A DNA stretch of 64,000 bases from Sphingomonas gilva (GTDB lineage Bacteria > Pseudomonadota > Alphaproteobacteria > Sphingomonadales > Sphingomonadaceae): NCBI RefSeq assembly GCF_003515075.1, contig NZ_QWLV01000006.1, positions 62,001 through 126,000 on the forward strand, given 5' to 3'. How positions within the stretch are numbered: the first letter of the stretch is position 1; the number at the start of each line of letters is the position of its first letter. Below the pieces are notes generated by a model that had not been told where the DNA came from, did not search any database, and saw only the letters and a list, made by a program, of their open reading frames with translations. A program made the translations under genes and the position numbers. Of the stretch, positions 52,544-61,080 are shown piece by piece.

Positions 52544-55500
52544 CCATCAAGCATCGGATTAGCGCCACCGCGCTCCTGGCAGGGTTGGGCATCGGTCTTG
52601 CCGGCTGCGCGACGACCGGCGGCGGTATCGCCGCCCGGTCCGACACCCTCAGTCTCGGCCGCAACGCCGCGGGCGAGCCGTGCCAGGCGACGCGCGACTG
52701 GCGCGATCCCGCCGTGCCGGGGATGTTCGACGAAAGCTATGCGATCAGCTGCCGCAACGTCGCCGCCAGCCGCGCGCTGGGGATCGTCCGCGTGGTCGAC
52801 CCGGCGGCGCGCGGGCCGATCGACGCGACGCTGAGCTGCGGCGCGGCGTCCGAGGTGACGCTGCCGCGCCTCGGCGCGGCGACCGCGCGACGCTGCTTCG
52901 ATACCGCGCTGGGCGCCGAATCGGTCACGATCGAGCTGAGCAGGGACGGCCAGCTGTATCTCGCCTCCGCGACACCATCGATCCTGGGGCCGACCGAGGA
53001 GGCGCTGCGCATCGTCGCCGGGCTGGAAGCGGCCAACGCCGATCCGCGCCGCGACACCACCGCGGCGGTGCAGGTCGCCGCGCTGGCGCCGCCGCCGGCC
53101 GGCGTGGTGGCGAGCGGCGACACCAGCGGCAGCTTCGATCCGTCGATCGCGCTGGCGCAGGGCATCGGCTACAACCACAAGGGGCTGCACGTCGAAGCCT
53201 CGCGCGTGCTGAACGACGGGATTTCGCGCCTTCCCGCCGATGCCCCCGCCTCGATCCGCGCCGAGCTGCTGCTGGAGGCTGGCCTCGCCGATTCGAACAT
53301 CCGCTTCGAAGATGCGGCGCAGGAGCATTTCGCCCGCGCGGACGAGGTGATCGCCGCCAATGCCGATGCGCGCACGCCGTTCCTCCAGCGCAAGCGCGAC
53401 GCATATATCGCGCTCGACCTGCTCAACCGCCGCCAGTTCCGCCAGGCGCTGACCGCGCTCGAACGGCTGGCGAGCGCGCCGGTCGAGAGCGGCCAGCCCC
53501 TGCAGAACCCGGCGCTGGTCCGCGCGCTCAACCAGCCGAACCTGGGCGACAACGCCGCTGCGAACTCGGTTTCGGTGCCCGATACGCAGGTGCTGTCGCA
53601 GCTCGTGCTCGACGCGCAGGCCAATTGGGCGCGCTCGGTCGCGCTGCTCGCCTTGGGCGACGAAGCCGCATCGCTGAGCGCGATCGAGGCGGCGTCGGCC
53701 GCCTATGCGCCGCTGACCAATGAACGGATCGATCAGGTGCCGGTGCTGTGGCTTGGCGCGCGCATCGATCGCCAGCGGGGACGGTTGGCCGCGCGCCGCG
53801 GCGACTACCCCAATGCCATCGCCGCGTTCGACCGCGCACTCGACCAGCAGCGCCGCGGCGCGATCGCGACCGCGGGAACCGGCAACGAGCCGGCGGTGGC
53901 CGAAACCCAGCTCGAACGGGCCGGCATTGTCGCGCAATCGGGCGTGTCGCCCGACGTCGCGCGCGCCGAATATGACGCGGCGATCGACGCGCTGATCGCC
54001 GCCTCCAAATCGGGCGGCGGCATCCTGCCGGTGGGTGTCGAGGGCTATCTCGACCTGCTCGTCGCCGAGGCCGAGCGGGGCGTGCGGCCGGACACCTATG
54101 AGCGCTTCTTCCGCGCGATGCAGGCGGTGGGCGAGCCCGCCGTCGCGCGCCAGCTGAGCCAGTTGCAGAACGTCGTCACCGCCGATCCCGAGATCGGCGT
54201 GAAGGTGCGCGACCGCGCCGAGCTGGAGCGCGAGATCACGCGGCTGCGCTACGACATCGCGGCGAACGACGGCACCGTCCCGATCGCCGAGCTGGAGCGC
54301 CAGCGCCAGGCGGCGGAGGCGCGGCTGCTGGCGATCGACGCCGAGCTCTCGTCCGACCGGCGGTTCCGCACGATCGACGACACGCCGGCGACGCTCGCCG
54401 AGATCCGCGCCGCGCTGAAGCCGGGCGAGGCGTTCCTCAAGGTGACCGAGCTCAACCGCCGCGCCTATGGCCTGGCGGTGGTGGGCGACCAGACCTTCAT
54501 CTATCCGCTGGCGCTGTCGATCGCCGATATCGACCGGCTGGCGAGCACGGTGCGCGCGTCGATCGACGGGCGGCTGAGCGAGGGCGTGCTGGTGCCGTAC
54601 AAGGCGGAAGAAGCCTATGCGCTGTTCCGCCTGATCACGGGGCCGGCGACGCAGGCGATCCTCGCCAGCCGCGCGCTGGTGATCGACCCGGCCGGGCCGC
54701 TCGAGCGGATTCCGGCGGGGGTGCTCGTCACCGATCTGGCGGGGACCAAGAACCGGCCGTCGACCTTCGACTTCTCCGGCGTCCAGTTTCTCGCCAACCG
54801 CCTGACCATCTCGACCGCGGTCAGCCCTCGATCCTTCCTCGTCGCGCGGGCGCTGCCGCCCTCATCGGCCAGCCAGCCCTTCCTTGGCTTCGCTGAGCAT
54901 ACCGTCCCGGCGGGCGCCGGCGACCGGACGGTCAATGTCGGTTTCGGCTGCGCGGTGCCGATGGCCGAGCTCACCGCGCTCGCCCGATCGCTCGAGCCGA
55001 TCCAGCGCAAGGAGATCGAGATCGCCTCGACCGCGCTCGGTGTGCCGAGCGCGCCGGGGATGATCGGCGCCGCCTTCACCGACACCGCGGTGAGCGCGCG
55101 GGGCGACCTCGACCAGTTCGAGGTGCTGCACTTCGCCACCCACGGCCTGGAGGAAGGTGTGTGGGGCTGCGCCAAGTCGCCGCCCGCGCTCGTCACCTCG
55201 TTCGGCGACGAGAATTCGGACGGGCTGCTCTCCTTCGACGAGATCGCCAAGCTCAGGCTCGACGCCAATCTCGTCGTGCTCTCCGCCTGCGACACCGCAT
55301 CCGGCGTGACCGACGAGGCGCTGGCGCGGCGATCGGGCCAGGAAGAGGCGGGGCAGACGCTCGAAGGATTGGTCCGGGCCTTCCTCACCGCCAATTCGCG
55401 CGCGGTGCTCGCCACCTTCTGGCAGGTGTCGGCCGAAGAGGAGACCGATCAGTTCATCCGCACCTTCTACGGCGCAGCGCGGGCGCGCGATATCGGCGGA

Positions 55501-55638
55501 TCGCTGCAGGATGCGCAGCGCGCGCTGATCGCCCAGCCGCAATATTCGCACCCATTCTATTGGGGGCCGTATTTCGTCGTGGGCGATTCGGGCAAGATGA
55601 TGCTATCGGGAAGCGCCGCGAAGGTGGCGGCGCGCTGA
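52540..55638 (+). CDS. CHAT-family cysteine protease lipoprotein with TPR-like region
   Basis: This is a 1032-residue lipoprotein that overlaps the tpsA stop (GTGA). It has a lipobox LAGC at residues 22-25 followed by Ala-Thr-Thr, so it should be sorted to the outer membrane. The middle is helical and TPR-like (ALDLLNRRQFRQALTALERL, GDYPNAIAAFDRALDQQ). The C-terminal CHAT domain has the His-Cys dyad: His868 in LHFATHG and Cys917 in VLSACDTASG. CHAT proteins are caspase-like proteases; here the neighbour suggests TpsA or a surface partner as substrate, which is inference. Confidence 0.92.
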   Translation: MTIKHRISATALLAGLGIGLAGCATTGGGIAARSDTLSLGRNAAGEPCQATRDWRDPAVPGMFDESYAISCRNVAASRALGIVRVVDPAARGPIDATLSCGAASEVTLPRLGAATARRCFDTALGAESVTIELSRDGQLYLASATPSILGPTEEALRIVAGLEAANADPRRDTTAAVQVAALAPPPAGVVASGDTSGSFDPSIALAQGIGYNHKGLHVEASRVLNDGISRLPADAPASIRAELLLEAGLADSNIRFEDAAQEHFARADEVIAANADARTPFLQRKRDAYIALDLLNRRQFRQALTALERLASAPVESGQPLQNPALVRALNQPNLGDNAAANSVSVPDTQVLSQLVLDAQANWARSVALLALGDEAASLSAIEAASAAYAPLTNERIDQVPVLWLGARIDRQRGRLAARRGDYPNAIAAFDRALDQQRRGAIATAGTGNEPAVAETQLERAGIVAQSGVSPDVARAEYDAAIDALIAASKSGGGILPVGVEGYLDLLVAEAERGVRPDTYERFFRAMQAVGEPAVARQLSQLQNVVTADPEIGVKVRDRAELEREITRLRYDIAANDGTVPIAELERQRQAAEARLLAIDAELSSDRRFRTIDDTPATLAEIRAALKPGEAFLKVTELNRRAYGLAVVGDQTFIYPLALSIADIDRLASTVRASIDGRLSEGVLVPYKAEEAYALFRLITGPATQAILASRALVIDPAGPLERIPAGVLVTDLAGTKNRPSTFDFSGVQFLANRLTISTAVSPRSFLVARALPPSSASQPFLGFAEHTVPAGAGDRTVNVGFGCAVPMAELTALARSLEPIQRKEIEIASTALGVPSAPGMIGAAFTDTAVSARGDLDQFEVLHFATHGLEEGVWGCAKSPPALVTSFGDENSDGLLSFDEIAKLRLDANLVVLSACDTASGVTDEALARRSGQEEAGQTLEGLVRAFLTANSRAVLATFWQVSAEEETDQFIRTFYGAARARDIGGSLQDAQRALIAQPQYSHPFYWGPYFVVGDSGKMMLSGSAAKVAAR

Positions 55639-55677
55639 TCGCCCCGGCGGCGAGAAGGCGAAGGGGAGTCGGATAGG

Positions 55678-56532
55678 TTGAGCCAGCCCGCGGCCCGCGT
55701 GACCGACATGCATGTCTGCCCGATGTTTGACGGGCCGAAGCCGCATGTCGGCGGGCCGATCATCCCGCCCTGCGCCACGACTGTGCTTACCTGCAAACTG
55801 CCCCAGGCGCGGTTGACCGACATGTGCACCTGTGTCGGCCCGCCCGACATGATCGTCTCGCCCGGGGCGCCGACCGTGCTCGTCATGAAGCTTCCCGCCG
55901 CGCGAATGGGCGACATGACGGCGCATGGCGGCGTGATCGTGCTGGGCTGCTTCACCGTCCTGATCGGCAACGCTGGCGGTGGTGCTCCGTCGATCCAGGT
56001 CGGCACAGCGATCACCATTGAGGGCGACCTGGCGTTCCAGCAGGCCACCGTCTCGGCATTGGCGGACATCATGAAAACTCCGGCCGGCGCCAAGATGCTG
56101 AGCGACCTCGAAAGTTCGGGAAAGAAGGTGAAGATCGTGCCGACAACCGGAGGCAACGCCGTAGGGTATGACAGCGTAACCAACGCCTCGGTCGGACCGG
56201 ACGGCAAGCCGGGCTCCGGAAGCAATTCCACGATCAAATTCAATCCGACCAAGACCACCGTGGGAAGCGGCACAGAGTCGTGGCAAAACCGTCCGACGGG
56301 AGTCGGGCTGGCCCATGAACTCGTCCATTCGACTCACGCGGCGCACGGCGAACGCGATGTCACCCCCGTGCAGAATGATCACAAGCCTTCGACCCATCCT
56401 TCGGGCTACGACCATTTCAAGAAGGAGGAGGTTCGCACGGTGGGCATTCCCCCCTATGATAACGAACCCTATTCGGAGAACCTCATTCGCAGCCAGTGGG
56501 ATCCGCCGCAGCCTAGCCGGCCCTATTACTGA
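55678..56532 (+). CDS. PAAR-M91 metallopeptidase fusion, predicted type VI secretion effector
   Basis: This is a 284-residue protein. Residues 1-97 are a PAAR domain (PAARVTDMHVCPMFDGPKPH, GGPIIPPCATTVL, RMGDMTAHGGVIVLG) that would sit on the VgrG spike of a type VI system. The C-terminal half is an M91-type zinc peptidase like NleD, with HELVH at residues 213-217, a downstream Glu (250 or 251) in KKEEVRTVG, and the SENLIRSQW motif near the end. It starts at TTG with AGGGGAG about 13 bases upstream, 39 bases after the CHAT gene stop. A probable immunity gene follows by one base. Confidence 0.87.
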   Translation: MSQPAARVTDMHVCPMFDGPKPHVGGPIIPPCATTVLTCKLPQARLTDMCTCVGPPDMIVSPGAPTVLVMKLPAARMGDMTAHGGVIVLGCFTVLIGNAGGGAPSIQVGTAITIEGDLAFQQATVSALADIMKTPAGAKMLSDLESSGKKVKIVPTTGGNAVGYDSVTNASVGPDGKPGSGSNSTIKFNPTKTTVGSGTESWQNRPTGVGLAHELVHSTHAAHGERDVTPVQNDHKPSTHPSGYDHFKKEEVRTVGIPPYDNEPYSENLIRSQWDPPQPSRPYY

Positions 56533-56533
56533 C

Positions 56534-57193
56534 ATGGACCGACGGCGGGCGCTGGAAACTTTGTTGATTGCAGCGCTCTGGCCGGCATTGGGTGGTTGCA
56601 CGAAGAAAGGCGCGAACAGGATGTCTCGAACGATTGAGCTTCGCGAACTGCTTGTCGAAGTGTCGCTCGAGATGAGTGAGGCCGCGCTGAGCCTTTCATA
56701 CACCGCGACCAACAAAATCGACGAGACGCTGTTCCTGCTGGATGGACTACACGATGAGATCGGAAACGAGGGTATATTGCCGATGCGCGACGCTCCATGG
56801 GTCGAATTCGCCGCCGACAGCGTAACCCTTTCGCGCAAGCTGATCATGCCGCCGCCCGATATCGATGTGGAAACGCTGAATTACCCGTTGCCCACGCGAC
56901 TGCCGCCTGGGCAATCCCATCAAGGACGCATGACCGTGGGCTTGCCGCTTCTGCCGGCCACGCCCTATCGCCGCTACAGAGCCAGTCATCGACCCGTTGT
57001 GGAGCAACGCCCACTATTCTTCGAGCTGGGTTTCATCAGGGGGCGGCCGGGCCTAGAATCGATCGCCCGTCCGGTGAATACATCCGAAGGCCCACGGCCC
57101 GCATTTCCATCGATCGACGAACAAGGTCAGCTCGTTGCCCGACTCGGGCCGCTCGGTACGATTGGCGTCATGACCAACGCCGTTGAAGATTGA
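56534..57193 (+). CDS. Lipoprotein, probable immunity protein of the PAAR-M91 effector
   Basis: This is a 219-residue protein with a lipoprotein signal: TLLIAALWPALGGCTKK, lipobox LGGC (Cys22). The rest is beta-rich and ends in VARLGPLGTIGVMTNAVED. It begins one base after the effector stop, and its codon use and lower GC differ a little from the surroundings. A periplasm- or outer-membrane-facing immunity protein would imply the toxin acts on the envelope side. I do not know a named family. Confidence 0.7.
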   Translation: MDRRRALETLLIAALWPALGGCTKKGANRMSRTIELRELLVEVSLEMSEAALSLSYTATNKIDETLFLLDGLHDEIGNEGILPMRDAPWVEFAADSVTLSRKLIMPPPDIDVETLNYPLPTRLPPGQSHQGRMTVGLPLLPATPYRRYRASHRPVVEQRPLFFELGFIRGRPGLESIARPVNTSEGPRPAFPSIDEQGQLVARLGPLGTIGVMTNAVED

Positions 57194-57198
57194 CCCGG

Positions 57199-57348
57199 AT
57201 GAGCGAATCGCCTTCTCTCCGGTCAACCGTACCCGCGTTCCGCCCGGCTGGCGGGCAACACGATGCGCTCAGCGAGGAAGGGCAGATGATCGCGCGGCTC
57301 GGCCCGCTCGCCAATGTACCGGTCGTGGTCAATGCCGTCGAAGGCTGA
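57199..57348 (+). pseudogene. Remnant of a second immunity gene (3' end only)
   Basis: A 49-codon frame opens 6 bases after the immunity gene and reads MSESPSLRSTVPAFRPAGGQ and on to EEGQMIARLGPLANVPVVVN before AVEG. This aligns with the last 30 residues of the preceding immunity protein (EQGQLVARLGPLGTIGVMTN then AVED). Everything upstream of that is missing. It is best read as the relic of a displaced paralogue, although a short expressed peptide is not ruled out. Confidence 0.7.
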
Positions 57349-57376
57349 CACTGCGCCTGCGGACTTCAGAGGTGGC

Positions 57377-58231
57377 ATGATCCGTGCCGTCGTCGCGCTT
57401 GTCGTGGCAGTCGCCTTGTGCGCCGCGTTCGTCTTCTTCGGCCCCGGCCTTGCCGAGCGGCTCGTTCCGCTGCTCCCCGCGAGCCAGGCCGAGAATTACG
57501 CGCTGATCGAAACGCTGTTCGTCGCGGTGATCTTCGGCGCGATGATCGTCGCCGCGCTGGTGGCGGGCCGTCTGATGGGGGTTAACCCGCTCCGCATGGG
57601 CGCGCGGCCCTTGCCGTCGTTCGGCCTGGGCGTGGCGATCGGTGCGGGCGGGTTGCTCGTCGCGGCGGGCTATGCCGCCCTGTCGGGCGCGGCGGTCGCG
57701 GGGGAGGGCGGCGGCGCGGGCGCGGCGATGATCCTGTGGGGCGTCGCGGCGATCGCGGTGCAGGCGGGCGCCGAGGAGATCTATTTCCGCGGCTGGCTGC
57801 AGCCCGTGCTGCAGCAGGCCTGGGGCGGCGCGGCGGCGGTGCTGCTGACCGCGGTCGCCTTTTCCGGGCTGCACATCATGGGCGGCGCGCGCGCGCCGGT
57901 ATCGCTGCTCAACCTGTTCCTGGGCGGCGTCATGTTCGGGCTGCTGGCGCTCAAGGGGCAGGGGATCGCCGCCGCGCTGGGCGCGCACATCGCCTGGAAC
58001 GCCACCGAGCAGCTCGGCGTCGGGCTCGATCCCAATCCCGGCACCGGCAGCTTCGGCGCAGCGATCGACTATGACCTGGCCGGCCGAGTGCTGTGGGGCG
58101 GATCGGAAGAGGGACTGAACGCCAGCATCGCGATGACCTTCGCGCTCCTCGCCATCGTCGTTCCGCTGCTGATGCTCGCGCGGCGGCCCAAGGCGGAGGC
58201 GAAGCTCGCTACGTCCGCTGCGACCGGCTGA
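57377..58231 (+). CDS. CPBP family intramembrane glutamic endopeptidase
   Basis: This is a 284-residue polytopic membrane protein with about eight helices. The CPBP motifs are all present: AEEIYFRGW (Glu-Glu-x3-Arg), FSGLHIM (Phe-x3-His) and HIAWN (His-x3-Asn). The family includes CAAX prenyl endopeptidases and bacteriocin-immunity proteins. I start at MIRAVVALVVAV because AGAGGTGG precedes it; an ATG 15 codons earlier lies inside the immunity relic. The 3' end overlaps the convergent M23 gene by 23 bases. Confidence 0.88.
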   Translation: MIRAVVALVVAVALCAAFVFFGPGLAERLVPLLPASQAENYALIETLFVAVIFGAMIVAALVAGRLMGVNPLRMGARPLPSFGLGVAIGAGGLLVAAGYAALSGAAVAGEGGGAGAAMILWGVAAIAVQAGAEEIYFRGWLQPVLQQAWGGAAAVLLTAVAFSGLHIMGGARAPVSLLNLFLGGVMFGLLALKGQGIAAALGAHIAWNATEQLGVGLDPNPGTGSFGAAIDYDLAGRVLWGGSEEGLNASIAMTFALLAIVVPLLMLARRPKAEAKLATSAATG

Positions 58232-59618
58232 GGTCAATCCGGTCGCGTTCGGTCCGGAACGCCTTCACCGCGTCGCCCTCCAGCTGCTTGCCCGTGCCGG
58301 TGTCGATCGATTGGGGATCGACCGGCTCGCCGTCGATCCACACTTCGTAATGAAGGTGCGGGCCGGTCGAACGGCCGGTGGTGCCGACCTCGCCGATCTG
58401 CTGCCCCTGCTTCACCCGCGCACCGGGGACCAGCCCGTCGGCGAAGCGGTTGAGGTGCATGTAGCGGGTCTGCCAGCCGTTATCGTGGCGCAGGATGACG
58501 AAGTTTCCGGCCGCGCCGCGCGGCGCCGCCACTTCGACCACCGCATCGCCCGACGCGTACATCGGCGTGCCGATGGGCGCGGCGAAATCGGTGCCGCGGT
58601 GGAGCTTCTGATAGTTGAGGATCGGGTGCGTGCGGAAACCGAACTTGGAGCTGATCCGCGCGCCGTCGACCGGCGTGCGCATCAGGGCGCGGACGGTCGA
58701 GGCGCCGTTGCCGTCGTACCAGCCGGGTTCCGTGTCGCCGGGCGCGAGGAAGCGGTACAGCGCCTTGGACTTGGTCTGAGTCACCATCTGCGCATAGACC
58801 AGCGACGGTGGCCCCACCGGATCGCCCGCCGGATTGACCTGCTGCTCCCACGCCGCCTCGAAGATGTCGCCGGGGGCGATTTCCTGCTGGAAATCGAAAT
58901 CGAAGGCGAAGGCCTTGGCGATCTCGCCGATCAGGCTGTCGGGGATGCCCGCGGCGACGGCGGAGGAATAGAAGCTGGTCGCATCCATCTCGCCGCGCGC
59001 CGAGGCGATGGTGGCGGTCAGCTCCGCCTCCATCAGCTTCTCGACATAGCCCTCGGGGCTCGCGGTCAGCACCAGGCCCGATCCGTCGGCGCGGGTCGCC
59101 TCCAGCCGGGTCACCTGCGCGGCGCCGGGCGATTCGACCAGATCGATCACCAGCCGGATCTCGCCGGGTGCATTGCCGATCCGTTCCAGCGCCATCGCCG
59201 CGAGCGCCTGCGCGTCGGCCGGCGGCAGTCCCGCTTCGGTCAGCGTGCCGACGATCGCGTCGGGCGCGGCGAGCATCAGCGTGCGGCGGCTGGCATTCGC
59301 GGCGGGTTCTGCGCCGGCCGTCTCGGCCTGCGCGGCGACCGGCGCGGCGGGTGGCTGATGCATCGTCCAGGCCGTGACCGCTCCGGCGAGCAGGATCGCT
59401 ATCGATGCGCCGAGCGGAGCCGCGAGCGGCGGGATCGATCGGCGTGCCGCGGGAGCGGCGGGCGGAACCGGTGGCGCGCCGGCGGCGTCCTCCACGGTCC
59501 AGGCGCGGGGATCGAACGAGGTCGAATCGGTGCGCGGGGAGGAACGAGTTGCGGCGGGCGCGTCCGCGGCCCAGGTGCGCGGGTCGAAAGAACCGCCGCC
59601 GTCCTGTCCCCGGCTCAT
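58209..59618 (-). CDS. M23 family peptidoglycan endopeptidase
   Basis: This is a 469-residue envelope protein. After a cytoplasmic Pro/Ala tail there is one membrane helix (APLGASIAILLAGAVTAWTM, near residue 70), then a periplasmic region and a C-terminal M23 domain with zinc motifs HRGTDFAAPIGTP (His-x3-Asp), RYMHLNRF and GPHLHYEVW (His-x-His). It cleaves peptide cross-links in peptidoglycan. It faces away from tssK, sharing the intergenic region with the type VI operon. Confidence 0.93.
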   Translation of the reverse strand: MSRGQDGGGSFDPRTWAADAPAATRSSPRTDSTSFDPRAWTVEDAAGAPPVPPAAPAARRSIPPLAAPLGASIAILLAGAVTAWTMHQPPAAPVAAQAETAGAEPAANASRRTLMLAAPDAIVGTLTEAGLPPADAQALAAMALERIGNAPGEIRLVIDLVESPGAAQVTRLEATRADGSGLVLTASPEGYVEKLMEAELTATIASARGEMDATSFYSSAVAAGIPDSLIGEIAKAFAFDFDFQQEIAPGDIFEAAWEQQVNPAGDPVGPPSLVYAQMVTQTKSKALYRFLAPGDTEPGWYDGNGASTVRALMRTPVDGARISSKFGFRTHPILNYQKLHRGTDFAAPIGTPMYASGDAVVEVAAPRGAAGNFVILRHDNGWQTRYMHLNRFADGLVPGARVKQGQQIGEVGTTGRSTGPHLHYEVWIDGEPVDPQSIDTGTGKQLEGDAVKAFRTERDRIDLSRSQRT

Positions 59619-59739
59619 GTCAATCGCGACCAAGTCATCGGTTCGAAAATCTTCCCCCGTGCCCCGCTTTCACCAATAACGCCGCTTTATGCAAAGCGGA
59701 AGCTGTGCTTAAAGGGTGGGCGTCCTTGGGGGGATTTGA
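59619..59739. promoter_or_regulatory. Divergent promoter region of the M23 gene and the type VI operon
   Basis: This 121-base gap separates the M23 gene from tssK. It contains a hairpin CCGCTTT/AAAGCGG (59682-59688 with 59693-59699) and a strong GGGGGG ribosome-binding site 7 bases ahead of the tssK ATG. No clear sigma-54 site is seen. It must hold promoters in both directions. Confidence 0.5.
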
Positions 59740-61080
59740 ATGTCGGGCAAGAACCGTGTTGCGTGGCGTGAGGGCATGTTCCTGAGGCCGCAGCATTTCC
59801 AGGCTCAGGACCGCTTCATCGAGACGCAGCTGCGCGCCCGGGTGGATAGCGTGCGGCCATGGGCGTGGGGCTTCACCGAGATCGTCGTCGACGAGGATCT
59901 GGCGACGCTCGGCAAGTTCGGCGTGGTCCGCGCGAGCGGCGTGATGCCCGACGGCACGCCCTTTTCGATCCCCGACGACCTGCCGCCGCCCGAGCCGCTC
60001 GAGGTGCCGGGCGACGCGCGCGACGCGGTCATCCATCTGACGCTCCCCGCCCAGCAGATCGGCGCGGTCGAGTTCCGCGAGGCGGATTCGAAGGCGGTCG
60101 AGGCGCGCTTCCTGGTCGACGAGGGCGAGGTCGCCGACGCCTTTTCGGACGACCGCGCGACCGAGCCGGTCGAGTTCGGCCGCCCCAATCTGCGCTTCGG
60201 CGTGACGCGCGACCAGATCTACGGCCGCGTGACCTTGGGCGCGGTGCGCGTGCGCGAGGTGCAGAACAAGAAGCTGATGTTCGACGATCGCTTCATCCCG
60301 CCCTCGCTGTCGATCGACGCGGCGCGGCGGCTGAAGGGCGGGCTGACCGATATTATCGGCCGCGCCGAGCAGCGCGCCGAGGAGCTGGCGATGCGCGCGG
60401 TCGAGGCGACCGACGGCGGGGCGGAGACCTTCGCCAGCTTCCTGCTGCTCCAGGCGCTCAACCGCTGGGTGCCGATGCTGCAGCATCTCGAAGGACTGCC
60501 GAACGTCCATGCCGAGCGGCTGTACGAGACGCTGGTCGGCCTGTCGGGCGAGCTCGCCACGCTGATCCGGTCGGACCGCAAGCCGCCGCCCCTGCCGCGT
60601 TACGACCACGAAAATCCGCAGACCTGCTTCGATCCGGTGTTCGATCTGCTGCAATCGATGCTGGCGGCGGTGTTCGAGCGCTCGGCGGTGCAGATGCCGC
60701 TCGAGAATGCCGGGCCGGGCGCCTACGTCTCCAAGATCGTCGACCATAATCTCTACAAGACCGGCTATTTCTATCTGGCGGTCGCGGCCGCCTCGCCGGT
60801 CGAGGAGATCCGCGGGCTGTTCCCGCAGGTGGCGAAGCTCGGGCCGGTGCAGAAGATGCGCCAGATCGTCGATTCGGCGTTGCCGGGCGTGCCCTTGCGC
60901 CACACGCCGACCCCGCCGCCGCAGCTGCGCGTGCTGCCCGGCTATGTCTATTTCGAGCTCGACCGCGGGGTTCCCGACTGGGCCGAGTTCGCGACCGCGC
61001 CCGCGCTTGGCCTCCATGTCGCAGGCGACTGGCCGCAGCTCAAGATGGAGCTGTGGTGCGTGAAGAGGGCCAGCCGATGA
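59740..61080 (+). CDS. tssK: Type VI secretion baseplate protein TssK
   Basis: This is a 446-residue cytoplasmic baseplate subunit that links the sheath baseplate to the TssLM membrane complex. The start VAWREGMFLRPQHFQAQDRF is the TssK hallmark, and the C-terminus fits too (YFELDRGVPDWAEFA then LKMELWCVK). It is the first visible gene of the type VI operon, with ATGA overlap to tssL. Confidence 0.97.
   Translation: MSGKNRVAWREGMFLRPQHFQAQDRFIETQLRARVDSVRPWAWGFTEIVVDEDLATLGKFGVVRASGVMPDGTPFSIPDDLPPPEPLEVPGDARDAVIHLTLPAQQIGAVEFREADSKAVEARFLVDEGEVADAFSDDRATEPVEFGRPNLRFGVTRDQIYGRVTLGAVRVREVQNKKLMFDDRFIPPSLSIDAARRLKGGLTDIIGRAEQRAEELAMRAVEATDGGAETFASFLLLQALNRWVPMLQHLEGLPNVHAERLYETLVGLSGELATLIRSDRKPPPLPRYDHENPQTCFDPVFDLLQSMLAAVFERSAVQMPLENAGPGAYVSKIVDHNLYKTGYFYLAVAAASPVEEIRGLFPQVAKLGPVQKMRQIVDSALPGVPLRHTPTPPPQLRVLPGYVYFELDRGVPDWAEFATAPALGLHVAGDWPQLKMELWCVKRASR

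Noticed and set aside
39991..57376. Attachment-site repeat of the tRNA-Arg 3' end
   Set aside because: I found no second copy of the tRNA 3' sequence in the window and no integrase gene.
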